Origin: a virus
Length of the DNA: 64,000 nt
IMG/VR virus record: IMGVR_UViG_3300047546_003518
Location: 1-64,000 of that record
Reading direction: 5' to 3' (one strand)
Part shown: piece after piece, positions 1 to 7,019 of the stretch
Numbering within the stretch: the stretch's first letter is position 1
Layout: each line of letters starts with the position of its first letter
Translations under genes and position numbers: made by a program
The notes under the pieces: model-generated
The model's database searches: none
What the model saw: the letters and a program-made list of their open reading frames with translations, nothing else
Told to the model about the DNA's origin: nothing

Positions 1-42
1 CCATATGTACTCCTCTAGTTAGATGATGTTACTTTAGAATTA

Positions 43-118
43 TGGTGCTGGTTGTCGGATTCGAACTGACGACCTGCCGCTTACAAGGCGGCTGCTCTAC
101 CAACTGAGCTAAACCAGC
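43..118 (-). tRNA. tRNA-Thr (anticodon TGT)
   Basis: Complete cloverleaf on the minus strand: 7-bp acceptor stem starting GCTGGTT, D arm TAGCTCAGTTGG, anticodon loop CTTGTAA giving TGT, T arm GTTCGAATC, and an encoded CCA (43-45). It is the last tRNA of the cluster in transcription order and reads ACA codons. Confidence 0.95.
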
Positions 119-139
119 ATAGGAACTTTACTTATACTT

Positions 140-214
140 TGGTGGGCGGTGAGAGGGTCGAACTCCCGACATCCTCGGTGTAAACGAGGCGCTCTACCAC
201 TGAGCTAACCGCCC
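140..214 (-). tRNA. tRNA-Val (anticodon TAC)
   Basis: Cloverleaf on the minus strand with acceptor GGGCGGT/ACCGCCC, anticodon loop TTTACAC (TAC), T loop GTTCGAC and encoded CCA. Its first 10 bases overlap the 3' end and TAG stop of the upstream acetyltransferase gene, so processing at the tRNA 5' end would cut that mRNA at its stop codon. Confidence 0.95.
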
Positions 215-648
215 GAAAGATACTCATAGTTTACCGAATCTTCGTTTTGCCTAAAAATAATAGCACCATTCTTGATATGAAACCTACGAGCTGTTTCTGT
301 TTGTGGGCTCAAAGTCACATACCTTGTGATATGTGGTTTGTTAGCTTGAATGTATTGTACAGCATCATTAATCAGTTGTCTACCTGCTCCTGGCTTGTAA
401 CTCCAGATGGTATAAAAAACTGCACAATTTGGTTCTGCAACATACTCAAACAATTCAGCTTCGCTGGCAGGAATGTGCTGTTGATAACTCACACAAGTAA
501 TTGCCAGCGCAGTTTTATCTTCTGCTTGAAGAACAAAAACATCTTTGTTAGAGCCAAGGCGTTCCACATAAGGAATGTGTGGGCGCACTGGATCATCTTT
601 GAGCAGATCCGCTAAACTTTCGCTAAGGTCGCGTAATAGATAAAGCAT
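205..648 (-). CDS. GNAT-family N-acetyltransferase
   Basis: 147 residues. Predicted acetyl-CoA-dependent N-acetyltransferase of the GNAT fold. A strand followed by the turn YKPGAGRQL (about residues 84-92) and a helix matches motif A, which binds the CoA pyrophosphate, and the C-terminal part looks like the remaining GNAT strands. The substrate is unknown. The gene sits in the tRNA cluster and its stop codon lies inside tRNA-Val, so it is probably read on the same transcript as the tRNAs. The family call rests on fold-level pattern only. Confidence 0.65.
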   Translation of the reverse strand: MLYLLRDLSESLADLLKDDPVRPHIPYVERLGSNKDVFVLQAEDKTALAITCVSYQQHIPASEAELFEYVAEPNCAVFYTIWSYKPGAGRQLINDAVQYIQANKPHITRYVTLSPQTETARRFHIKNGAIIFRQNEDSVNYEYLSGG

Positions 649-656
649 ATGATTAC

Positions 657-851
657 TTATTCTTTATCAGACGGCGATGTATCAGAATCTTGGCTGTCAA
701 GGTCATAGTATTCATCCTTAAGCCAAGCCTCAGCTTGTTTCTCTTCCTCAGATTTTTTCTTCTTGCCAAAGATTGCGTCCCAGTTGTCAGTAAAAGTTTT
801 CTGATCAACGCTGAACGGCCTTGGAGAAGAACCTTTACCTCCATGACTCAT
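657..851 (-). CDS. Small charged phage protein, unknown function
   Basis: 64 residues. It begins MSHGGKGSSPRPF, a glycine/serine-rich start that I recall from small proteins of aquatic T4-like phages, and ends in a Lys/Glu/Asp/Ser-rich tail. An AAGGAT ribosome-binding site lies just upstream of the ATG, which supports this frame over the overlapping minus-strand frame at 653-844. It lies between tRNA-Ala and the acetyltransferase gene. No function can be assigned. Confidence 0.7.
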   Translation of the reverse strand: MSHGGKGSSPRPFSVDQKTFTDNWDAIFGKKKKSEEEKQAEAWLKDEYYDLDSQDSDTSPSDKE

Positions 852-866
852 ATATTATCCTTAAAA

Positions 867-942
867 TGGTGGAGGTGGACGGGATCGAACCGACGACATT
901 TAGCTTGCAAAGCTAACGCTCTCCCAACTGAGCTACACCCCC
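867..942 (-). tRNA. tRNA-Ala (anticodon TGC)
   Basis: Cloverleaf with acceptor GGGGGTG/CACCTCC including the G3-U70 wobble pair that identifies alanine tRNAs, anticodon loop TTTGCAA (TGC) and encoded CCA. Confidence 0.95.
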
Positions 943-950
943 AAATTAAT

Positions 951-1622
951 TTACCAAAAAACAGTTCCTTGACTGTTGATTAAATTTACATGCATTTGCA
1001 ATGTAATCCGATGCTCGCCTGGCTCTAGTGTCATTGGTCCAATTGAGTGCATTAAGTCTCCAGACCAAATTGCCATCATACCAGGCGAATATGTAAAACT
1101 TTGATCGTTGTCCATTGCTAGCAAGCGTCGATCTTTACTGGTACGAAATTCGTTAAAAACCAATGTTCCTCCAGTGACTGGCAGCTCAATGGGAACTATG
1201 ATTGAATCAATGCGCCCCACTGGCATATAATAATGAATTTCATCAAATGCATCTTTGTGAAAATTAACTCGGTTATAGGTGCTGGTTGTGTCTTTGGTAT
1301 TTGAAAACACATGAAATCCTGGCAACTGCAAGTCTGGATGAAAAATAATTGGACGTTGATAATATTCACTTAACCTATTTTTTACTTTTTCATACACAGC
1401 CGAGAAATTTCTCATCATTACATCATTGCTCTCAGGTATTTCTGCTGAATTATAGTTTTTAGAATACATGCCGGCGGGCAGCATGGCTCCTAAGATATGT
1501 TCTTCCTGACTTGGAATTACAATTTTCCAACGATCTTTGAGCGCAAGAACTTTGGTTCTAATACCATTGCGCTCGCTTTGATCTAGAAAATTCTCATCAA
1601 TGATGGTTGGTTTGATTAACAT
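951..1622 (-). CDS. 2-oxoglutarate/Fe(II)-dependent oxygenase-like protein
   Basis: 223 residues. The iron-binding triad of the 2OG/Fe(II) dioxygenase fold is visible: H122-x-D124 (NFHKDAF), then H192 (LMHSIGP), with R205 (EHRITLQ) placed to bind 2-oxoglutarate. Such enzymes couple oxidative decarboxylation of 2-oxoglutarate to hydroxylation of a substrate, unknown here. It is the first of four proteins with this signature in the first 10 kb. A TAAATA late-promoter motif ends 4 bases before the ATG with no ribosome-binding site between, so the mRNA may be leaderless. Confidence 0.75.
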   Translation of the reverse strand: MLIKPTIIDENFLDQSERNGIRTKVLALKDRWKIVIPSQEEHILGAMLPAGMYSKNYNSAEIPESNDVMMRNFSAVYEKVKNRLSEYYQRPIIFHPDLQLPGFHVFSNTKDTTSTYNRVNFHKDAFDEIHYYMPVGRIDSIIVPIELPVTGGTLVFNEFRTSKDRRLLAMDNDQSFTYSPGMMAIWSGDLMHSIGPMTLEPGEHRITLQMHVNLINSQGTVFW

Positions 1623-1626
1623 GAAC

Positions 1627-1632
1627 TATTTA
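1627..1632 (-). promoter_or_regulatory. Late promoter motif TAAATA
   Basis: TAAATA on the minus strand, ending 4 bases before the start codon of the oxygenase gene at 951-1622. Confidence 0.5.
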
Positions 1633-1639
1633 TCTTAAA

Positions 1640-1784
1640 AATCCAGTGGGCGCAACTTCTTTCTGTCGTTTAAGACTACGCAGCTTACTTGCGCTCCTGA
1701 CACCAGGAGCCTCTCCAGTACAAGAGCTGGGCACATTGTCCTCCCGACAAGTGCAAGGCGCCGGCGGCGCCAGTCCCCATTCCT
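1640..1784 (-). ncRNA. Structured spacer RNA downstream of tRNA-Leu
   Basis: No protein gene. It directly follows the CCA end of tRNA-Leu on the minus strand. It can form three local hairpins: GCTCCTG/CAGGAGC with a 4-base loop (1693-1710), a GCAC...GTGC helix with inner GTC/GAC pairs (1731-1754), and GGCGCC/GGCGCC (1757-1771). Such GC-rich paired structure stands out from the surroundings and suggests a stable RNA of unknown type processed with the tRNAs. Confidence 0.45.
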
Positions 1785-1870
1785 TGGTGCCCGGAGCCGG
1801 ACTCGAACCGGCACACCTAAAAGGCGAGAGATTTTAAGTCTCTTGTGTCTACCTATTCCACCATCCGGGC
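1785..1870 (-). tRNA. tRNA-Leu (anticodon TAA)
   Basis: Class II tRNA with a long variable arm, acceptor GCCCGGA/TCCGGGC, anticodon loop TTAAAAT (TAA), T loop GTTCGAGT and encoded CCA. Confidence 0.95.
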
Positions 1871-1876
1871 ATTGCG

Positions 1877-2034
1877 TTTGTTATTTGTTTAGTGCTATCT
1901 GCTCAATTTAGGCGTACGGTGCTTCCGTGCCACAGCGACTAAGCAGTTATCTCAGGACCTGTCCCTCGCCAGTTAGGCCCGCATAGTGTTGGCGTCCCAA
2001 CACGATACCCTGATAACACTAAACAAATAACAAA
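1877..2034 (-). ncRNA. Structured RNA closed by a 23-bp helix, between tRNA-Glu and tRNA-Leu
   Basis: The ends 1877-1899 and 2012-2034 are inverted repeats of 23 bases that pair throughout with a single wobble position. The enclosed 112 bases contain further hairpins: GTGTTGG/CCAACAC, and CACGG/CCGT(A) around an AAGCA loop. No open reading frame of note. Position inside the tRNA cluster recalls the two stable non-tRNA RNAs of the T4 tRNA cluster (RNA C and D), but I see no sequence match to any family I know. Confidence 0.6.
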
Positions 2035-2109
2035 TGGTGCTCCGTAGGAGAATCGAACTCCTCTTTCCGGCGTGAAAGGCCAGCGTCCTAACCGATAGAC
2101 GAACGGAGC
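2035..2109 (-). tRNA. tRNA-Glu (anticodon TTC)
   Basis: Cloverleaf with acceptor GCTCCGT/ACGGAGC, anticodon loop CTTTCAC (TTC), T loop GTTCGATT and encoded CCA. Confidence 0.95.
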
Positions 2110-2229
2110 ACTTTTGTACTAAACCTATCCAAATTGTCAAAGAGCGGTGCTGTGTTTCAACAGCATGTGCGTACTATACGCGGTTACTGCAATTCTGTCA
2201 ACATCTTTTTTTTACCAAAAACACAAGTC

Positions 2230-2305
<76 letters not shown>

Positions 2306-2310
2306 ATCAT

Positions 2311-2340
2311 AAAAAAACCCTGGAGTTTTTAATTCCAGGG
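2311..2340 (-). terminator. Intrinsic terminator upstream of the tRNA cluster
   Basis: On the minus strand CCCTGGA/TCCAGGG pairs around a 9-base loop and is followed by seven T. It lies between a strong promoter (2441-2470) and tRNA-Gly, so it either ends a short transcript or attenuates tRNA transcription. Confidence 0.8.
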
Positions 2341-2366
2341 CCGTTGTCTTTGCTTTATGCAGAGGA

Positions 2367-2435
2367 CTACGACCCTAGAGAATCCTCTGTGGCTGGACCT
2401 GTATTACCTGGTAAATTTACAATATTCAACATCAT
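2367..2435 (-). CDS. Possible 22-residue leaderless micro-protein or part of a small RNA
   Basis: A 22-codon frame starts MMLNIVNLPG and ends EDSLGS before a TAG. Its ATG lies exactly 5 bases after the TATAAT of a strong promoter, the same spacing seen for several recognisable genes in this window. The unit ends at the terminator at 2311-2340, giving a transcript of about 120 bases. Downstream bases can form a CAGAGGA/TCCTCTG hairpin. It may equally be a non-coding small RNA; the frame is too short to judge coding potential. Confidence 0.35.
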   Translation of the reverse strand: MMLNIVNLPGNTGPATEDSLGS

Positions 2436-2440
2436 AGTCT

Positions 2441-2470
2441 ATTATATATCCTCTTGAGGCCTTTTGTCAA
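2441..2470 (-). promoter_or_regulatory. Sigma-70-like promoter, TTGACA-18-TATAAT
   Basis: Perfect consensus hexamers on the minus strand with an 18-bp spacer. It drives the short unit at 2311-2435 and, by read-through, perhaps the tRNA cluster. Confidence 0.8.
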
Positions 2471-2474
2471 CCTC

Positions 2475-3431
2475 TTATGGATTATTTAGTGTCTCGCCTC
2501 TGAGTCTATTAAGCATTTCGTTGTACTCTACACAATGTTCTGCGTAATGCGAGGAATATTTCTCACTGAGGACCTGACGAATTGTATTGTCAAGCTGGAC
2601 CATTCGCTCAAATCCTGTGTATTTTTTGCGAGTTAGAAAATCAGCGTCAGGATAGTGACTCTGATACAACTGTTGTTTGATGCTGGCGTTATTCAGTGGT
2701 TCATTAATTGCAATGTCTGTGCTCTGAACTAGCTTTTGTATCAGTGGATCTGACAGATAGGCCAACATCTGGTCTGGAGTGTATTGGTGAAATCCTGCAG
2801 TTCCTTTGATACCTGTGAACATCCAAAATTTATGCCAGGAAACAATTAACTCTTTTTCTCTAAACCACCATTTGCCAAACTGTCTGTACATATAAGGTTC
2901 GCCCTGACCCAGTACAATATACCCATTGCCCAGCTGCTTGGCCGCCCACATAGAACAGGCCAGCTGACCACTGCGTGTTTGTGCAATGTCGGCAATTTCA
3001 CGAACCTCATCAGAAGCAAAGAATTTAACTGGGTCAAGAACTAGATCTAATTTGTTAACTGAATATTGTTTGCAAAATCTGTCAGCAAATCTAGATTCGT
3101 GAAAGTTCCATGGTCGTTCTTCTGAGTTAGTTTTGTATTTTACCACAACAGCAGTAAACGGTACATCAGCATCGAGAAACGCTCTAGCAGCTACTTCTGA
3201 GTCAAGCCCGCCACTGAGTAAAAGGTAAATTGGTACACCCAGGCGCTCGGCTTCTTCCCAAATTTTTACGGCAGCATCAGCATTGGCCTGTTTTACAGTA
3301 TAACTCGGATTTTCAGCAATGCCATAATCGCACATCCAGGTCTGCTTTGGGCTGGAACGATTGATGTACCATTGGTTATCGTAACCAAATTTGAAATGAT
3401 TCTTATGGGTAAAATCAGTGTGGAATTTCAT
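2475..3431 (-). CDS. PP-loop ATPase, asparagine-synthetase-like
   Basis: 318 residues. The PP-loop motif SGGLDS (residues 73-78, in YLLLSGGLDSEVAARAF) is the ATP-pyrophosphatase signature shared by asparagine synthetase, beta-lactam synthetase, NAD and GMP synthetases and QueC-type enzymes; these adenylate a carboxylate or carbonyl so that an amine can attack. There is no N-terminal Cys2 glutaminase domain, so the amine donor is not glutamine hydrolysed in the same chain. Residues further on (VLGQGEPYMYR) sit where asparagine synthetases have their second ATP-contact loop. A second PP-loop protein lies at 5438-6538. Confidence 0.75.
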   Translation of the reverse strand: MKFHTDFTHKNHFKFGYDNQWYINRSSPKQTWMCDYGIAENPSYTVKQANADAAVKIWEEAERLGVPIYLLLSGGLDSEVAARAFLDADVPFTAVVVKYKTNSEERPWNFHESRFADRFCKQYSVNKLDLVLDPVKFFASDEVREIADIAQTRSGQLACSMWAAKQLGNGYIVLGQGEPYMYRQFGKWWFREKELIVSWHKFWMFTGIKGTAGFHQYTPDQMLAYLSDPLIQKLVQSTDIAINEPLNNASIKQQLYQSHYPDADFLTRKKYTGFERMVQLDNTIRQVLSEKYSSHYAEHCVEYNEMLNRLRGETLNNP

Positions 3432-3500
3432 TATAAGTATAGTTATCTTAAAAATAACACTGGTGCGAAACCAAACTGTTGATGCAAATATAGGATTTAT

Positions 3501-4328
3501 ATGTCAGGTCATTTCCTTTGTGACTATTCAAAATTTTTAAAAGCATGGCATTATCGAAGTAATATGGAACTGGTGCCATTGACACAGGTGTCTAGAGACA
3601 TGGCCACCTCCACTGGATTTACAGTAGAATTTGATTTTTCTAGTGTGCCAGATCTTCCATTGATTGAGCTTGCTGCCACTTTAATTAAACAGCTTCCAGA
3701 AAATTTTGTGTTTATCAATTCGAGATATGGATTGATCACAGAATCAGTTAAAAATTTTTGCAAGCAAGTGGGTCGCAATGACATTGGCTTTGTAGAAATT
3801 GACGGGGATATTGATGCTACCTGGTGGGAACATGCCAAAGAAAATTATTTTGTCAATGATCCAGTTACTCTGCATGAAATGTCAACCGCAGCAAGGCTAT
3901 GTCAAGAAGGCCGTCAATGTGGAAGGATTGGTCATTTTATCGGATTTCATGATGTTGCCACTGCACTTAAAACCAGCACAGCATTCCACGGTGCCACACC
4001 AAATTGGCAAATAGTATTTCCATACAATGAATTGCCAGTGCTGAGACAATATAAGGATTTACAGGAAAATTTTATTGCGCCAAACTTTTCGTTGCTTTTG
4101 CTAAAAGCATTTTTAAAAGAAGTCAGACTTGACACCATGGCTCATGTGTATCGAATGTTTACTGTGAATAAATTTGGTCCAGTAGGGATCGCCATGCTGT
4201 TATCTCCTACCAGTTTACACGATCTGTCAACCTTGAGTGTAAACACGCCACCATTTTATCCAGGGCTGATTGTGAGAGACTTGCAGGGGTGTTATATTCC
4301 TCCTGCTATTATTTTTGAGGGGAACTAA
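3501..4328 (+). CDS. Unknown protein, first gene of the accessory operon
   Basis: 275 residues, function not recognised. The protein is aromatic- and histidine-rich in the middle (HFIGFHDVATALK) with no transmembrane segment or signal peptide. It is divergent from the PP-loop gene at 2475-3431 and followed one base later by the acetyltransferase gene, then by two overlapping genes, so the four plus-strand genes to 6538 form one operon. A weak resemblance of the segment near VFINSRYGLITESVK to a degenerate PP-loop was considered and not accepted. Confidence 0.7.
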   Translation: MSGHFLCDYSKFLKAWHYRSNMELVPLTQVSRDMATSTGFTVEFDFSSVPDLPLIELAATLIKQLPENFVFINSRYGLITESVKNFCKQVGRNDIGFVEIDGDIDATWWEHAKENYFVNDPVTLHEMSTAARLCQEGRQCGRIGHFIGFHDVATALKTSTAFHGATPNWQIVFPYNELPVLRQYKDLQENFIAPNFSLLLLKAFLKEVRLDTMAHVYRMFTVNKFGPVGIAMLLSPTSLHDLSTLSVNTPPFYPGLIVRDLQGCYIPPAIIFEGN

Positions 4329-4329
4329 G

Positions 4330-4773
4330 ATGGAAATTAGAGAAAGCAGTTATACCGAATGCTATGCGCTCATGAAAGAGCTATGGCCCGATAAAGACCC
4401 TGTTCCTCCCATCGACAACACACTGGGGATGATAAAGTATTCAGGCGCCGATTATGCAAAAATGAAGCCTAAATTTATGATTGCTATCAATGATTCGGGT
4501 GTTCCTTTTGCCTGTACACATGCCTATGAAACAGGACCAGGCGAACTACGAATCAGAGGCACATATTGTAAGCCAAATTCTAGAGAAAGCGGAGTTGCAG
4601 CGCAGCTGGTGAATGGTGTTATCGATCTCTTTCCGCATTGCAATTATATCTACACCTTCCCCCGCTTTGGTGTAGAAGGGTTCTATCAAAAAATTGGATT
4701 TACCATTGGCGAACATACTTGGCCCGACATCTACAAGGGCGTGAGATTTGCTTACAAGTATAGAGATGCTTGA
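4330..4773 (+). CDS. GNAT-like acetyltransferase
   Basis: 147 residues. The stretch LRIRGTYCKPNSRESGVAAQLVNGVIDLF has a strand, a CoA-loop-like turn and a helix in the order of GNAT motif A, and the C-terminal FGVEGFYQKIGFT resembles the motif-B segment in which a Tyr precedes a GF turn. The ATG at 4330 is chosen over the in-frame one at 4315 because GAGGGG lies 7 bases before it. The stop overlaps the next start (TGATG), indicating translational coupling. Substrate unknown. Confidence 0.65.
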   Translation: MEIRESSYTECYALMKELWPDKDPVPPIDNTLGMIKYSGADYAKMKPKFMIAINDSGVPFACTHAYETGPGELRIRGTYCKPNSRESGVAAQLVNGVIDLFPHCNYIYTFPRFGVEGFYQKIGFTIGEHTWPDIYKGVRFAYKYRDA

Positions 4774-5441
4774 TGGCAAAGGAAAAGCGTAAAACACTTG
4801 AGTCAGGCCGCATCAAATATCCTGGATGCTTCCTCATTGACTTATCAACTCAGGCTGTGTTGTACGCCACTCCTTTGACTCCGCAGTTTGGTTTACCGGT
4901 TATAACTGAGTTGAGAAAAATTACCTTTAATTCAATTACAAGAACTGTACAATTTGATTCACCTGTAGCGAAGTTTGCCACTCCTTCCTTTACTCTCGAA
5001 AATCATCGCAAGTGGAAGGAGGATCGTTGGAACAGACAAGTTGATCTAATAGAAATCATTAATGACACAGAAGCACTTGTGGATAAAAAGTTATTGGTAG
5101 CTGAAAAAGCGTCGGCTATAAAAAACATGCTGTTTACTTGTTATCTCATACTGGGTGAATATGCAATGGGTTATGGAGACATAGACTACGACAGCGCAGT
5201 TGAATATGCCCTGACCAACGAAGAACTGCTTCAAGAATATGCTCTTGCCAATGGGTTAACTACGGAACAGGCCCTGCGAGAGTTAAATTTTGACTATCAC
5301 GAAAGACAAACAAAAAAGTTTAGGATCTACTCGTATCAAAAAAAGTTTCTTGAGGAAATTAGAGTCGCGCAAACAATTAGAGAAGTTAAAACTATTAGAC
5401 AAAGAATCCAAAATCACTTTTGGAAAAACGGATTTGTATGA
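4773..5441 (+). CDS. Unknown protein of the accessory operon
   Basis: 222 residues, not recognised. The N-terminal third is strand-rich, the rest is helical and strongly charged, ending in a Lys/Arg-rich coiled-coil-like region. The start (ATG in TGATG) overlaps the acetyltransferase stop and the gene's own stop overlaps the next start (ATGA), so it is coupled on both sides to the enzymes around it. A scaffold or substrate-carrier role is possible but there is no direct evidence. Confidence 0.65.
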   Translation: MAKEKRKTLESGRIKYPGCFLIDLSTQAVLYATPLTPQFGLPVITELRKITFNSITRTVQFDSPVAKFATPSFTLENHRKWKEDRWNRQVDLIEIINDTEALVDKKLLVAEKASAIKNMLFTCYLILGEYAMGYGDIDYDSAVEYALTNEELLQEYALANGLTTEQALRELNFDYHERQTKKFRIYSYQKKFLEEIRVAQTIREVKTIRQRIQNHFWKNGFV

Positions 5442-6538
5442 CACAGCAACTATACGCCTACCACTCCTCAAACTTCAAAGGCGACAGCGAAGACATTCGC
5501 TTGTGGAAACTTTTGTACAGCTCTATACTGACAGCCAGCTCATCATATATTGATCGCACAGGTACCATTAACTTGCCAATCAATGTAGGCTATCCTGAAT
5601 CATTGGCTTTACCGGACTATGATGAAAAGTTTTCAATGTCATATGTTGAATGCTGCCAAGCCAGAGTCTCGGAACTATTACACCGCCAGGAAAAAATAGA
5701 TGGTCCTATTAGGATCATGTACTCTGGTGGCATTGATTCTAGCCTAATACTTTCTAGCTTTATTGAACGACTAGGCATAGAGCAATGTGGTCACCGAATT
5801 GAACTGGTGATGACTAATCTAAGCCGAGAAGAAAATCCCACAATGTGGGAAAAGTTTATCCGGCGAAGCAACATTAAACTAATCAATGCGTTTGACTTTG
5901 GTATAAAATTAGAAAAAAATGCAATACTAATTTCAGGTGAACTCAATGATCAGCTGTTTCATCCAGCCACCCAAACCTGTCCGCTATTGCATTGGACTAG
6001 CATGGAAGAATTGCTTAAACCGTGGTCAGAAGCAAAGTTGGTCGACTACTTTGTTTGGGCTAAACTAGAATTAAGCGATGCTGAATTTTATGCTGATCTG
6101 TTGGCCAAGCTAGCTCGACGAGCCAAATTCGAAATCTCTAGCCTCTGGGACTTGTTTTGGTATTTGAACTTAACCGGAAAATGGACATCTTGCTTTTTTC
6201 AAAATTTGCTTATGTTTAACTCAGGCGAAGTTGGCATTGACGCCGAGATCATGGAGCAAGGACGATTTGATCACTTTTACTCCAGCAAAGAGTTTCAGCT
6301 CTGGGCCATGGTTAACCGGGAACACAAACACAAAGGTACACCAGATTCTACCAAATGGTATCCTAGAAAACTAGTAGCTGACTTTATGCAAGATTCGGCA
6401 TACGAACACAAGTCCAAGTATGGAAGCCTATATCACATTGTTAGAGCCAGACATGCTCATGTTGGTATGGATAACGATTTTAATTTTGTTGGTGACTTAG
6501 ATAGCTTTTATAATCCCAACAACTCTTTTAAAAAATGA
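5438..6538 (+). CDS. Asparagine-synthetase-like PP-loop ligase without glutaminase domain
   Basis: 366 residues. SGGIDSS (96-102) is the PP-loop, and SGELNDQLF (166-174) matches the conserved SGEGxDELF segment of the asparagine synthetase B synthetase domain, including the acidic residues that bind Mg-ATP. The chain begins without a catalytic Cys2 glutaminase domain, so ammonia or another amine must come from elsewhere. By family it should form an amide or lactam through an acyl-adenylate; the substrate is unknown. The ATG at 5438 overlaps the upstream stop (ATGA). It is the last gene of its operon and is followed by a strong hairpin. Confidence 0.8.
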   Translation: MTQQLYAYHSSNFKGDSEDIRLWKLLYSSILTASSSYIDRTGTINLPINVGYPESLALPDYDEKFSMSYVECCQARVSELLHRQEKIDGPIRIMYSGGIDSSLILSSFIERLGIEQCGHRIELVMTNLSREENPTMWEKFIRRSNIKLINAFDFGIKLEKNAILISGELNDQLFHPATQTCPLLHWTSMEELLKPWSEAKLVDYFVWAKLELSDAEFYADLLAKLARRAKFEISSLWDLFWYLNLTGKWTSCFFQNLLMFNSGEVGIDAEIMEQGRFDHFYSSKEFQLWAMVNREHKHKGTPDSTKWYPRKLVADFMQDSAYEHKSKYGSLYHIVRARHAHVGMDNDFNFVGDLDSFYNPNNSFKK

Positions 6539-6558
6539 ATCCGGCGACGCCGGATTCA
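6530..6558 (-). terminator. Intrinsic terminator between convergent genes
   Basis: Ten-base-pair stem TGAATCCGGC/GCCGGATTCA with a 3-base loop. On the minus strand it is followed by six T, so it ends the gene at 6587-6898; the hairpin also follows the plus-strand operon. Confidence 0.85.
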
Positions 6559-6586
6559 CATTGGTCTAAGTTAAGTTAAAATTTAA

Positions 6587-6898
6587 TTAAACAGGATCAG
6601 CTTCTTCGTGTGTAGCACGAAGAGTCATGTTAATGCCATTCGCTGTATTATAAGTTTCACGTGCTGCTAAATTCTGCACTACCACCGGATCTGCCTTGTA
6701 CTCATTGAAAGCAGCTTCGCTGGCCCAGCGATTTACTACAATCAGTACTTTATCAACTGCATTGAATTCAGCAGTGGTATCCAGAAGCTTGTTTGTGCTT
6801 CTATAAGTGTTATTAATGTGCGATTGATAATCTGCTGGGAAGCTGTAAAAGGAGCCTTCCTCATCAGGTTTTCTAAAATGTTGAGTGATTACAAACAT
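6587..6898 (-). CDS. Small ABM-like ferredoxin-fold protein
   Basis: 103 residues. The pattern MFVITQHFRKP...VLIVVNRWASEAAFNEYKADP resembles antibiotic-biosynthesis-monooxygenase (ABM) family proteins: a short dimeric ferredoxin-like fold with a strand, a W-containing strand and a helix ending in xxFxxYxxxP. ABM proteins oxidise small molecules or simply bind them. GGAGAA precedes the ATG at a short spacing. It sits among the accessory enzymes. The family call is tentative. Confidence 0.55.
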   Translation of the reverse strand: MFVITQHFRKPDEEGSFYSFPADYQSHINNTYRSTNKLLDTTAEFNAVDKVLIVVNRWASEAAFNEYKADPVVVQNLAARETYNTANGINMTLRATHEEADPV

Positions 6899-7019
6899 TG
6901 CTGTTCTCCAAATTTATCTCACTAATATGAGACTGTTTCTATGAGTTATTTATGCTGAAGTGTAGTAACTAAATATCTTTGCTCAGCTACTTATCAAGAT
7001 TTGGAGAAAAAGAAGCGTT

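Noticed and set aside
1877-2034. Group I intron or mobile element with terminal inverted repeats
   Set aside because: No transposase or endonuclease, no target duplication and no intron core; the inverted ends fit an RNA helix better.
3501-4328. A third, degenerate PP-loop ATPase
   Set aside because: The segment near VFINSRYGLITE lacks the SGGxDS glycines and aspartate.
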